Assembly (NCBI RefSeq): GCF_003086295.3
Contig: NC_092047.1
Coordinates: 65,886,054-65,950,053, forward strand
Length of the DNA: 64,000 nucleotides
Source: Arachis hypogaea
Taxonomy: Eukaryota > Streptophyta > Magnoliopsida > Fabales > Fabaceae
Direction of reading: 5' to 3'
This document shows positions 10,737 to 20,918 of the stretch, piece after piece (position 1 is the stretch's first letter; each line of letters begins with the position of its first letter). The notes beneath the pieces are model-generated. The model searched no databases. It saw only the letters and a list, made by a program, of their open reading frames with translations, and had not been told where the DNA came from. The translations under genes and the position numbers were made by a program.

Positions 10737-10944
10737 CCCACAGGATCCCCACCCACCTCACCCTCTCTCTCCATTCATGATCATCCCTTCTGTTCTCCAT
10801 TCACCACTCACATCCATACACACATCCCTCCATCTCCTCCATATCTTCTTCTTCCTCTATTCTTTCTTCTTTTGCTCGAGGGCGAGCAACATTCTAAGTT
10901 TGGTGTGGTAAAAGCATAAGTTTTTTGTTTTTCCATTACCATTG
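10737..10944 (+). promoter_or_regulatory. Pyrimidine-rich region with hairpin and GT-rich motif before the D third ORF
   Basis: CT-rich DNA (10737-10870) is followed by the perfect hairpin TTGCTCG-AGGG-CGAGCAA (10872-10889) and AAGTTTGGTGTGG (10896-10908). The corresponding place in H has a TATA box (51744); in D I see none. The hairpin plus motif is the same unit that precedes the 3' LTR at 12435-12472. Confidence 0.6.
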
Positions 10945-11321
10945 ATGGCACCTAAACCTCTAAAAGAGGGGAAGGGAAGACAAAGGCTTTCACCTCCGAG
11001 TCATGGGAGATGGAAAGATTCATCTCAAGGGTCTATAGCTCAGTGGTAGAACATGTGGCTGCAAATCAAGAGATCCCTGAGATACCTCAGGGGATGCACT
11101 TCCCTCCACATAAATATTAGGAGCAAATCAACACCTCCCTAGGAGAATTAAGTTCCAACATGGGACAATTAAGGGTGAAACATCAAGAGCACTCCATCAT
11201 CCTTCATGAAATAAGAGAAGATCAAAAAGCAATGAGGGAGGAGCAACAAAGACAAGGAAGAGACATAGAAGAGCTCAAGGACATCTTTGGTTCCTCAAGA
11301 AGGAAACGCCACCATCACTAA
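10945..11321 (+). pseudogene. Element D third ORF, degraded
   Basis: ATG at 10945 (MAPKPLKEGKG) matches the ORF at 51942 in H (MAPKARETSRKRKGK). A frameshift soon after moves the readable frame to one that gives ERFISRVYSSVVEHVAANQE, then, past one TAG, a long heptad-like coiled coil (LGELSSNMGQLRVKHQEHS...REEQQRQGRDIEELK) and the stop at 11321. The basic N-terminus and coiled C-terminus resemble the ends of ORF2 in C, I and K with the core missing. It could be an internally deleted relative of that ORF, but this is inference. Confidence 0.55.
11029..11077 (+). other. tRNA-Cys-like stretch inside the D third ORF
   Basis: The stretch begins GGGTCTATAGCTCAGTGGTA and has CTGCAAATCAAGAG at 11059-11072, closely matching the 5' half of plant tRNA-Cys(GCA) as I remember it, including the A box. 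The T arm and 3' acceptor are absent, so it is not a tRNA gene. In the readable frame it encodes VYSSVVEHVAANQE. Element H has unrelated sequence here up to a shared ATCAAGAAATCCC. Confidence 0.55.
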
Positions 11322-12434
11322 GGTGGATTCATTCCTTGTTCTTATTTCTTCTGTTTTTCGTTTTCTATGTTATGTGCTTATCTATGTTTGTGTCTTCATT
11401 ACATGATCATTAGTAGTTAGTAACTTTGTCTTAAAGTTATGAATATCCTATGAATCCATCACCTCTCTTAAATAAAAAATGTTTTAATTCAAAAGAACAA
11501 GAAGTACATGAGTTTCGAATTTATCCTTGAACTTAGTTTAATTATATTGATGTGGTGACAATGCTTCTTGTTTTCTGAATGAATGCTTGAACAGTGCATA
11601 TGTCTTTTGAAGTTGTTGTTTAAGAATGTTAAATATGTTGGCTCTTGAAAGAATGATGACTAGGAGACATGTTATTTGAAAATCTGAAAAATCATAAAAA
11701 TGATTCTTGAAGCAAGAAAAAGCAGCAAAGAATAAAGCTTGCAGAGAAAAAAAAATAGGCGAAAAAAAATAGAAAGAAAAAGAAAAAGCAAGCAGAAAAA
11801 GCCAAAGCTCTTAAAACCAAGAGGCAAGAGCAAAAAGCCAATAACCCTTAAAACCAAAAGGCAAGGGCAAATAAAAAGGATCCCAAGGCTTTGAGCATCA
11901 GTGGATAGGAGGGCCTAAAGGAATAAAATCCTGGTCTAAGCGGCTAAACCAAGCTATCCCTAACCATGTGCTTGTGGCGTGTAGGTGTCAAGTGAAAACT
12001 TGAGACTGAGCGGTTAAAGTCAAGGTCCAAAGCAAAAAAAAAAAAAAAAGTGTGCTTAAGAACCCTGGACACCTCTAATTGGGAACTTTAGCAAAGCTGA
12101 GTCACAATCTGAAAAGGTTCACCCAGTTATGTGTCTGTGGCATTTATGTATCCGGTGGTAATACTGGAAAACAAAGTGCTTAGGGCCACGGCCAAGACTC
12201 ATAAAGAAGCTGTGTTCAAGAATCATCATACTGAACTAGGAGAATCAATAACACTATCTGAACTCTGAGTTCCTATAGAAGCCAATCATTCTGAACCTCA
12301 ATGGATAGAGTGAGATGCCAAAACTATTCAAGAGGCAAAAAGCTATAAGTCCCGCTCATCTGATTGGAGCTATGTTTCATTGATAGTTTGGAATTTATAG
12401 TATATTCTCTTCTTTTTATCCTATTTGATTTTCA
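11322..12434 (+). other. Element D 3' non-coding region
   Basis: About 1.1 kb without a supported gene. A purine-rich stretch at 11680-11880 has repeated AAAGCCAA and AAGGCAAG words. A run of 16 A at 12034-12049 is only five A at the matching place in H (about 53091), so it is a slippage expansion and not a retroposed tail. It is collinear with 52393-53483 in H. Confidence 0.7.
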
Positions 12435-12472
12435 GTTGCTTGGGGACAAGCAACAATTTAAGTTTGGTGTTC
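12435..12472 (+). promoter_or_regulatory. Hairpin plus GT-rich tract at the element D 3' LTR
   Basis: GTTGCTTG-GGGA-CAAGCAAC (12435-12454) is a perfect 8-bp hairpin, then AAGTTTGGTGTTC (12460-12472) abuts the LTR. This is the plus-strand primer position, yet the tract is G/T-rich and not purine-only. Equivalents lie at 53484-53521 (H) and 30350-30386 (E). Confidence 0.75.
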
Positions 12473-14192
12473 TGATGAGCGGATAATTTATACGCTTTTT
12501 GGCATTGTTTTTAGTATGTTTTTAGTAGGATCTAGTTACTTTTAGGGATGTTTTCATTAGTTTTTATGCTAAATTTACATTTCTGAACTTTACTATGAGT
12601 TTGTGTATTTTTCTATGATTTCAGGTATTTTCTGGCTGAAATTGAGGGACTTGAGCAAGAATCAGATTCAGAGGTTGAAGAAGGACTGCTGATGCTGTTG
12701 GATTCTGACCTCCCTGCACTCAAAGTGGATTTTCTGGAGCTACGGAACTCAAAATGGCGCGCTTCCAATTGCGTTGGAAAGTAGACATCCAGGGCTTTCC
12801 AGAAATATATAATAGTCCATACTTTGGCCAAGAATAGATGACGCAAACTGGCGTTCAATGCCAGCTCTCTGCCCAATTCTGGCATCCAGCGCCAGAAAAG
12901 GATCCAAAACCAGAGTTGAACGCCAGAAATAGATCAAAACCTGGCGTTCAACTCCACAAATGGCCTCTGCACGTGGAAAGTTAAAGCTCAGTCCAAGCAC
13001 ACACCAAGTGGGCCCCGGAAGTGAATTTATGCATCAATTACTTACTCATGTAAACCCTAGTAGCTAGTTTATTATAAATAGGACCTTTTACTATTGTATT
13101 AGACATCTTTGGACGCCTGGTTCTTAGATCAGACGGGCTGGCCATTCGGCCATGCCTGGACCTTTCACTTATGTAATTTTAACGATAGAGTTTCTACACT
13201 CCATAGATTAAGGTGTGGAGCTCTGCTGTTCCTCAAAGATTAATGCAAAGTACTACTGTTTTCTATTCAATTCATCTTATTTCCCTTCTAAGATATTCAT
13301 TCGCCCTTCAACCTGAATGTGATGAACGTGACAATCATCATCATTCCCTATGAATGCGTGCCTGACAACCACTTCCGTTCTACATTAGATTGAATGAGTA
13401 TCTCTTAGATCTCTTAATCGGAATCTTCGTGGTGTAAGCTAGAATGATGGCAGCATTCAAGAGAATCCGGAAGGTCTAAACCTTGTCTGTGGTATTCCGA
13501 GTAGGATTCAATGATTGAATGACTGTGACGAGCTTCAAACTCGCGATTGCCGGGTGTAGTGACAGACGCAAAAGGATAGTAAATCCTACTCCAGCATGAT
13601 CGAGAACCGACAGATGAATAGCCGTGCTGTGACAGGGTGCATTGACCATTTTCACTGAGAGGATAGGATGAAACCATTGACAAGGATGATGCCTCCAGAC
13701 GATTAGCCGTGCCGTGACAGGGCATTTGGATCATTTTCCCGAGAGAAGACCGAAAGTAGCCGTTGACAATGGTGATGTATCACATAAAGCCAGCCATGGA
13801 AAGGAGTAAGACTGATTGGATGAAGATAGCAGGAAAGCAGAGGTTCAGAGGAACGAAAGCATCTCCATACGCTTATCTGAAATTCTCACCAATGATTTAC
13901 ATAAGTATTTCTATCCCTATTTTATTAATTAATTTCGAAAACCCCATTACTATTTTATATCCACCTGACTGAGATTTACAAGGTGATCATAGCTTGCTTC
14001 ATACCAACAATCTCCGTGGGATTCGACCCTTACTCACATAAGGTATTACTTGGACGACCCAGTGCACTTGCTGGTTAGTTGTGCGAAGTTGTGAACCATG
14101 GTATTGGCATCATGTTTTTGGCGCCATTACCAGGGAAAGAAAGAGCGATGAATTTTACATAATTAAAGTGTAATCACAATTTCTGCGCACCA
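12473..14192 (+). repeat. Element D 3' LTR
   Basis: It is 1720 bp, collinear with 4369-6088, and carries the same palindromes (12845-12960), TATA box (13073) and internal primer-like 18-mer (14119-14136). It is followed by the duplication ATGCA (14193-14197). Confidence 0.92.
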
Positions 14193-14197
14193 ATGCA

Positions 14198-14640
14198 AAA
14201 CTAGTGCACAATGCCATATGGGCTTTTTCACAAACACATAGCATGCATGGTAGGTAAGCTATTCAAAATAAGACTTTGAACATGCAAGCAACACTTTAAA
14301 ACTTGATATATAATTGCCAAAAATGTTGCAACAATCCACAAGCAAACATAAGGAATAATAATGATCCTTACTAAATATCTAACACCAATTAAAAGAGAAA
14401 AAGAAAGAAAAAGAAAACATGAATAATGAAAATAAAAAGAAAAAGAAAAGGAGAAGAAAACATAAATTGAGAAGATGAATAGAAAAGTAAAGAGGGAAGA
14501 AGAAAAGAAAAACCTTGTTAATGGTGATGAGAGAGAGAATAGAAAGTGAGAAAGAAGGAAAGAGGAAGAGAGGGAAAGAAAATAATGAGGGGGGAAAAGA
14601 AAAAGTAGGATTTGGGGAAGGGAAAGATAAGATATTTGGC
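14198..14640 (-). other. Element C spacer and pyrimidine-rich tract upstream of ORF2
   Basis: On the minus strand 14640-14390 is a long CT-rich run followed by AT-rich sequence that continues at 4363. Elements I (44180-44640) and K (62900-62460) have the same CT-rich tract between the CG-palindrome block and ORF2. It could be a 5' untranslated exon or promoter region for ORF2. The plus-strand basic reading frames are shadows. Confidence 0.55.
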
Positions 14641-14649
14641 AAATTAGGA

Positions 14650-15185
14650 TAAGCTGTGCAGCACAGGCGACGCGAACACGTGGGGATGCGTTCGCGCGAC
14701 TTGCGCTTAAATGAATTGACGCGGTCGCGACAGTCACGTGGATGCGTGACTCGTTTTGTGCTACTGGCGCGAGGCCAGCCTCGCGCTCGCACAACTCTCT
14801 GTTCAAAACTTAGTATTGCCAAAATCCAGGGTGACGCGGTCGTGTGATTGACGTGATCGCGTGAGTGGCCATTATGGGGGTATGACGCAGACGCGTGCGC
14901 CATGCGTCCACGTGGTAGGGTTTGTGCGTTCAGTACCAGTCCAGCACCACTCTTGCACAAATTTTGGTCATGCACCCTTTCTTACGTCGATTTTCAGGTC
15001 ACGCATCCGCGTGGGTGACGCGGACGCGTGGGAGGCATGTTTCCCATGTGATGCGGTCGCGTGGGGTGATTTGTGCCAAAGGCACACCTCCAGCCACGCT
15101 CCTGCGTGACTTTCTGTTCGATTTCATATTCTCTCTGAACCACCTGCGACGCGGACGCGTCGGCGATGCGGTCGCGTCGCGTGCG
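14650..15185 (-). repeat. CG-rich palindrome array of element C
   Basis: Irregularly spaced units built from GACGCG, TCGCGT and ACGCGT (for example GACGCGGACGCGT near 15149) stand out from the AT-rich surroundings. Comparable arrays lie at 43755-44175 (I), 62940-63310 (K), in the C LTRs (1310-1420, 21915-22105) and in the I LTR (40690-40890). Confidence 0.75.
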
Positions 15186-15318
15186 AATATTTGAAAAAAA
15201 AATTTTTTGAAAATAAAGGTAAAAATATGCAAATGCAGATGCAAACTAAATGTGCTAATAAAGAGAAGAGTTATTAGAAAAAGAAAACTAAGAATAAAGA
15301 AAGGAACGATCATACCAT

Positions 15319-15369
15319 GGTAGGTTGTCTCCCACCTAGCACTTTGCTTTAACGTCCGTAAGTTGGACG
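15319..15369 (-). promoter_or_regulatory. Tandem hairpin after element C integrase stop
   Basis: On the minus strand hairpin a is CGTCC-AACTTAC-GGACG (15353-15369) and hairpin b is GGTGGG-AGACAA-CCTACC (15319-15336), whose stem closes through one G-T pair. It is 11 bases after the end of the integrase frame. It is the same unit as in D, E, H, I and K. Confidence 0.7.
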
Positions 15370-15379
15370 CTCCACTAGC

Positions 15380-17152
15380 TCAGTCTTCTGCTGTGAGTGG
15401 ATCCTCCAAGAGGAAGATATCTAACTCCTTGTTTTTCGTCACCTTCTCACCATGATATAGCTTCAAACGATGTCCATTAACTTCGATGAGTTCAGAGCTT
15501 GAAGGATGACTTAGGTGAAAAACTCCGTACAGCTCAGCCTTCTCTATTCTGTATGGACCTTCCCATCTTGATCTCAACTTTCTTGGCATGAGCCTCAATC
15601 TAGATTTGTAAAGGAGGACTAAGTCCCCAGGGTGGAACTCTTTCCTCTTGATGTGCTGATCATGTACAGCCTTCATCTTTTCCTTTTACAGCCTCGAGTT
15701 CTCATAGGCTTCCAGGCGAAGGCTTTCCAATTCTTGCAATTGCAACTTCCTTTCAGCTCCGGCTTTCTCAAATCCCATATTGCACTCTTTTACTGCCCAA
15801 AAGGCTTTGTGCTCTACTTCAACTGGGAGATGACAGGCTTTTCCATAAACTAAGTGAAAGGGACTCATCCCAATGGGTGTCTTGTATGCTGTTCTGTATG
15901 CCCAAAGTGCATCTTGTAGCCTGGTACTCCAGTCTCTTCTATGAGGTTTGACTATCTTCTGCAATATACGCTTTATCTCTCTGTTTGACACCTCGGCTTG
16001 TCCATTAGTCTGAGGATGGTAGGCTGTTGCTACTTTATGAATTATCCCATACTTCTTCAGTAATCCTGTTAGTCTCCTGTTACAAAAATGGGTGCCTTGA
16101 TTGCTCACGATTGCTCGTGGTGATCCAAAGCGACAAATAATATGGTTTCTAACAAAGGAAACAACAGTGTTAGCATCATCAGTGCGGGAAGGAATTGCTT
16201 CCACCCATTTAGATATGTAATCTACAGCTAATAATATATAAAAATAACCATTAGAATTTGGAAATGGACCCATGAAGTCAATGCCCTAAACATCAAAAAT
16301 TTCATAGAAAAGCATAATTTGTTGAGGCATCTCATCTCTCCTAGAGATATTACCAAATTTTTGGCATGGGAAACAGGATTTACAAAATTCAGCAGCATCT
16401 CTAAAAAGAGTAGGCCACCAGAATCCACAGTCTAAGATTTTTCTAGCTGTTCTTTGAGGGCCAAAATGTCCTCCACTCTCAGATGAATGACAGGCCTCTA
16501 AGATGGACTGGAATTCTGATTGAGGTACACACCTTCTAATTACCTGGTCAGTGCCACATCTCCATAAATATGGGTCATCCCATATAAAATATTTAGACTC
16601 ACTTTTCAGCTTGTCTCTTTGATACTTAGTAAAGTTTGGAGGAAAAGTGCGGCTAACTAGATAATTAGCTACAGGTGCATACCAAGGAACTACCTCAGAT
16701 ACTGCTTGCAGGTTATCAAAAGGGAAGTTATCAACTATAGAAGTGGAGTCATCCTTAATGTGCTCAAGGCGACTCAAGTGGTCTGCCACTAAATTCTGGT
16801 TTCCACTCCTATCCTTTATTTCTAAATCAAATTCTTGTAGTAGTAGTATCCAACGTATAAGCCTTGGTTTGGATTCCTTTTTAGCTAATAAATACTTTAG
16901 AGCTGCGTGGTCTGAATACACTACTACTTTAGTACCAAGTAAATAGGCTCGGAATTTATCCAGAGCAAAAACAATAGCAAGAAGCTCTTTCTCAGTAGTA
17001 GTATAATTAGACTGAGCAGTGTCCAAAGTTTTAGACGCATAAGCAATTACAAAGGGGTCCTTACCTTCACGCTGAGCCAGCACTGCTCCTACTGCATGGT
17101 TGGAAGCATCGCACATGATCTCAAATGGCTGGCTCCAGTTAGGTCCTCTCAC
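15380..17152 (-). pseudogene. pol: Element C RNaseH-integrase region
   Basis: One frame with two nonsense codons (TAG at about 16286, where the family has Trp in the DVWGIDF motif; TAA at about 15686). RNaseH shows [23 protein letters not shown] and [11 protein letters not shown]. Then comes the His/Cys zinc finger ([12 protein letters not shown]...CKSCFPCQK), the integrase core ([25 protein letters not shown]) and a C-terminal GPY/F module (RWEGPYRI). The second catalytic Asp of the DDE triad is replaced: SNQGTHF where SD.GTHF is expected. Together with the stops this makes it non-functional. It would have removed primers and joined cDNA to chromosomal DNA. Confidence 0.9.
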
Positions 17153-18091
17153 GATTGGAGCTTGAGTCAGGACAGTCTTCAGTTTATCAAACGCTTGTTT
17201 GCAATCCTCACTGAACTCGAACTCAATATCTTTCTGCAGTAATCTGGATAGGGAAGTGCTACCTTACTAAAGTCCTTAATGAACCTCCGGTAAAAACCTG
17301 CATGGCCAAGGAACGAACGAACTTCCCTCACAGAGGAGGGGTAAGGCAAACTAGAAATAACATCCACCTTTACTGGATCTACAGAAACGCCAGTATTAGA
17401 CACAACATGTCCTAGTACAATCCATTGTTTAACCATAAAGTGACATTTTTCAAAATTCAATACAAGGTTTGTACTGACACATCTATCTAATACTCTAGAT
17501 AAACTATCCAAGCAAAGGGTAAAGGAATCACCATAAACGCTAAAATTATCTATAAAAACCTCCATACAGTCCTCAATAAGGTCAGAGAAAAGGCTCATCA
17601 TGCACCTTTGGAAAGTAGCTGGTGCATTGCACAAGCCAAAGGGCATTCTCTTATAAGCATAAGTGCCAAAAGGACATGTAAAAGTAGTCTTTTCTTGATC
17701 TTCAGGAGCTATATGAATTTGGAAATAACCTGTGTAACCATCTAAAAAGCAATAATGCGATTTACCTGACAGGCGATCCAGCATTTGATCAATGAATGGA
17801 AGAGGATAGTGATCCTTACGAGTGGCCTGGTTTAGGCGCCTGTAATCAATGCAGACCCTCCAAGCGTTCTGTACTCTAGTTGCTATGAGCTCTCCATGCT
17901 CATTCTTCACTGTAGTGACTCCCGACTTCTTGGGCACCACTTGTACTGGGCTTACCCATTCACTGTCTGAGATGGGGTAGATGATATCTGCCTCTAGTAG
18001 TCTGGGGTTGACGAACAGACCTAGCTCCCTCTTCTAAAAATATTCTATGCTCACAAACTTGAGGGTTGATGCCTACTATGTCTGCCAAACT
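17153..18091 (-). pseudogene. pol: Element C reverse transcriptase
   Basis: Clear Ty3-gypsy RT, best seen in 17940-17270: WRVCIDYRRLNQATRKDHYPLPFIDQMLDRL, CFLDGYTGYFQI, FTCPFGTYAYKRMPFGLCNAPATFQRCM. The catalytic box reads VFIDNFSVYG, so the second Asp of the F(M/I)DD motif is Asn. A TAG at 18092-18094 (family Trp), a short deletion with frame change near 18010-17990 and a one-base loss near 17265 further break it. It would copy element RNA into DNA in the particle. It is the only RT in the window. Confidence 0.9.
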
Positions 18092-19427
18092 CTACCCAAT
18101 TGGCTTCTTGTGCCTCCTCAGCACACTAAGTAACTGCTCTTCTTGTTGAGAAGTGAGTTCCCGTGCAATGATAACTGGAAACTTCTGCTTGTCCTCAAGG
18201 TAAGCATATTTGAGGTGTGGAGGGAGGGGTTTTAATTCTAGCTTCTGCTCATGGTCAGGCTCTGGATTGTCTAGAGTTGGTGACAATGGTAAAGTACTTT
18301 CATTGTCCTCAGAAAGTGTCCTCACACTCAGACCTTGTCCTATGTACTTCTCTTCTAACTCCTCTTGGTAAACTTCAGCTACGGTTTCATCTATGATGTC
18401 ACACTGGAGGATAGAATGATTTTCTAGAGGGTGCTTCATAACTCCATTCAGATTGAAGCTTACCACTCGGCCGTCTATTTCAAAAGAGTATGTTCCTGAA
18501 AAAGCATCCAATTTGAACTTCGAGGTCTTCAGGAATGGTCTTCCGAGTAGGATTGATGATGGCTTCTTTGAGTCATTTTGGGGCATCTCCAGGATATAAA
18601 AATCAATGGGGAATGTGAGCCCCTTAATACCCACTAATACATCTTCAGCAACTCCAGCCACTGTAATAATGCTTTTATCTGCTAACACAAAACGAGCTGC
18701 CGACCTTTTTAAGGGAGGGAGCCTCAATATCATATATAGACAAAGACATTATACTCACACATGCTCCTAAATCACACATGCAGTCAGAAAATACCACACC
18801 ACCAATAGTACAATTAACCATACATGGACTTGGATCACTACACTTTTTAGGTATACCTCCCATTAAAGTAGATATAGAACTACCTAAAGGAATAGTCTCT
18901 AATTCATTAATTTTGTCTTTGTGTATACATAAATCTTTTAGAAACTTTGCGTATTTAGGTACCTGTTGAATAACATCAAAAAGGGGAACGGTTACCTCAA
19001 CCTTTTTGAATATTTCTACCATTTTGGGATCAGGTTCTAACTGCTTCCTGGGCTTCCTTGCAAGTTGTGGAAATGGAATAGGGATGGCGTTTTCTACAGT
19101 GTCTGTGCCCTTTGGTGCTTCTTCCTGTGATTGAGCTTCTTCTTCTTCAGCCGTGTCCTGTATATCCTTTTCCTCCTCAATATTTTCTATTTCCACTACC
19201 TCTTCAGCTGAAGTGTGTTCTGGTGGGCTTGGCTCCTCCTGATTCCTCTCTTGCAATGTGGTTCCGGATCTTAGGGTAATGGCATTGATGCCACCCTTTG
19301 GATTGGGTAAGGGTTGAGAAGGAATTCTATTGGAGCTTGCCTGTTGAGTGTTTGAAGTATTGGGTGGTGCCAGCTGAGAGATGAGAGCTTGTATAGCGGA
19401 CGCTAGGCCATTAAGTGAACTTTCCAT
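18092..19427 (-). pseudogene. pro: Element C protease and linker
   Basis: It continues in the gag frame after a stop at 19494-19496. Athila-type landmarks are NAITLRSGTTL near 19280 and LKPLPPHLKYAYL near 18200. An acidic Glu-rich linker follows the first. The aspartic protease site reads CDLGACVSIM (about 18775), then SILLGRPFLKT about 60 residues later. A one-base deletion near 18730 shifts the frame between the active site and the rest of the domain. It would cleave the polyprotein. Confidence 0.85.
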
Positions 19428-19493
19428 GTTCCTTTGTCCTTGTGCAATGGATTGAAGAGTATCGTTACTTGGAGAGGAATTAGATTGAGTGAT

Positions 19494-20804
19494 CTACGGA
19501 ACTTGTTGTTGGTTGTGTTGTGGTCCTTGGGACTGCCTCAGGTGAGGAGCTTTGTAAGGCTGGTTCTGGTTCTGCTGCCTGTTGTTGTTGTTGTTCCACC
19601 TCTGATATCCTTGGTTGTCTCTGCCTCCTCTGTTATTGTTGTCCCGCCAATTCTGGTTAGAATTGTCCCTCCAATTCTGGTTAGAGTTGTCCTGCCATCC
19701 ATGGCTGTAACTGCCACCTTGATTGTATCCTTGGTTGGGGCGGTCATAGAAGTTATGAGTGGCTGCCATAGTGTTGTCTTCCTGCTGGAGCTGCGGACAT
19801 TCATCAGTATAATGGCTGTAATCGGCACAGATCCCACACACTCTCTGTGGGACTAACTGTTGGCTTTGCTGTGCTTGTTGTTGACTCAGCTGCATCTGCT
19901 TCAGTAAGTTGGTCATTTCACATATACTCTAAGCCAGAGCAGTAGTTTCCTTGCTAGAAGATACCTCTGTAACAGCCTTTGAGCGGCTTTGTTTCTGCCT
20001 GTGATTCCTTGTAGACTCAGCCAAGTCGCTGATCAATTGCCATGCCTCATCAGTGGTGTTGTACTTTTTCATAGACACATTGCTAGCACTTTCCAATGTG
20101 GTGACGTAGCCCTGTGTGACGTAGCCGAGCAACACTATTTTGTCACTCATATGGTGGGGGCATGCTTCCAGAAGGTTGTTGAAGCGCTCCCAGAATTCAT
20201 AGAGAGTCTCGGATTCGTCCTGAACAATCATGAAAATGTCTTTCCTCAGTTTATCAGTAACTTCAGCTGGGAAGAATTTTTCCAAAAATTCTCTTCTAAG
20301 CGTATCCCAGTCAGAAACGGTTGCTGCGGGTTGAGTGTAGTACCACTCTCTTGCTTTTCCCTCAAGAGAAAACAGGAAAGCTTTCAACAGAATAGAAGTT
20401 TCATCTGCACCATCGCGCCTGACAGTAGAACAGGCTGCTTGAAAATCCCTCAGGTGCTTGATAGGCTCTTGAGCAGGTAAGCCATGAAACTTAGGCATCA
20501 AGTTGAGCAGTGCAGTCTTTATTTCAAAGTCTGTAGCCACTGCTGGATGATGCGCTTGAAACGGTTGCATTGTGAAATCAGGGGCTCCAGTCTCCTGGAT
20601 AGTAATTCTTCTAGGTGCTGCCATGTCGCCTGCGCGTAAATCAACCGAATCAGCAGAAAGGGAGCTTGTTTCTTCCTCAAGTGACGTTTTAGATTCGCCC
20701 TTGGAGAGGACTAACTGACACCGAGCTTGCCTTATTCGTGAGATAGTTCTTTCAATCTCAGGATCAAATACTGGCAAGCTTGGATCAGGAAGTGAACGCG
20801 TCAT
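19494..20804 (-). pseudogene. gag: Element C Gag
   Basis: The start at 20804 (MTRSLPDPSLPVFD) is the first ATG after the primer site. Capsid region at residues about 90-260: LNLMPKFHGLPAQEPIKHLRDF, LFSLEGKAREWYYTQP, FLEKFFPAEVTDKLRKDI. A TAG at 19929-19931 interrupts it. The frame then continues into a Gln/Asn/Arg-rich nucleocapsid with one CCHC knuckle (CGICADYSHYTDEC), and ends at TAG 19494-19496. Both stops are in the same frame as the downstream protease, so the native product was one long Gag-protease chain. It forms the particle and binds RNA. Confidence 0.88.
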
Positions 20805-20895
20805 TTAACGAAAGAAACATGTAGCTCATAGTAACAAAATAAAATAAAATGCAAATAAATAAATTCTAATCAATAACTTAGCACTCTATTGCAAC

Positions 20896-20913
20896 TCAAC
20901 GGCAACGGCGCCA
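20896..20913 (-). other. Element C primer-binding site (tRNA-Asp type)
   Basis: On the minus strand it reads TGGCGCCGTTGCCGTTGA: 13 bases match the tRNA-Asp 3' end exactly, then mismatches follow. It lies 5 bases inside the 5' LTR. Confidence 0.8.
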
Positions 20914-20918
20914 AAAAT

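Larger units (their letters stand above)
4369..14192 (+). mobile_element. Element D: non-autonomous Gag-protease LTR retrotransposon
   Basis: Two 1720-bp LTRs (4369-6088, 12473-14192) start TGATGAGCGG and end GCACCA. The target duplication is ATGCA (4364-4368 and 14193-14197). The interior holds a tRNA-Asp primer site, a long T-rich leader, a Gag-protease ORF (7992-10253), a palindrome array, a short third ORF and a GT-rich tract before the 3' LTR. There is no RT, RNaseH or integrase, so enzymes must have come from a partner. The LTRs differ by only a few percent by eye, and the element lies inside C, so it is younger than C. Confidence 0.93.

Noticed and set aside
11029..11077. Functional tRNA-Cys gene
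   Set aside because: The T arm and 3' acceptor half are missing, the anticodon stem is mispaired, and the stretch lies within a retroelement reading frame.
12034..12049. Run of 16 A as the tail of a retroposon
   Set aside because: The matching place in H has five A with the same flanks, and no duplication surrounds it, so slippage is enough.
14228..14975. Two overlapping minus-strand frames rich in Ser, Phe and Leu
   Set aside because: They cross the CG array and CT-rich tract of C, overlap each other in different frames and are not conserved in I or K.
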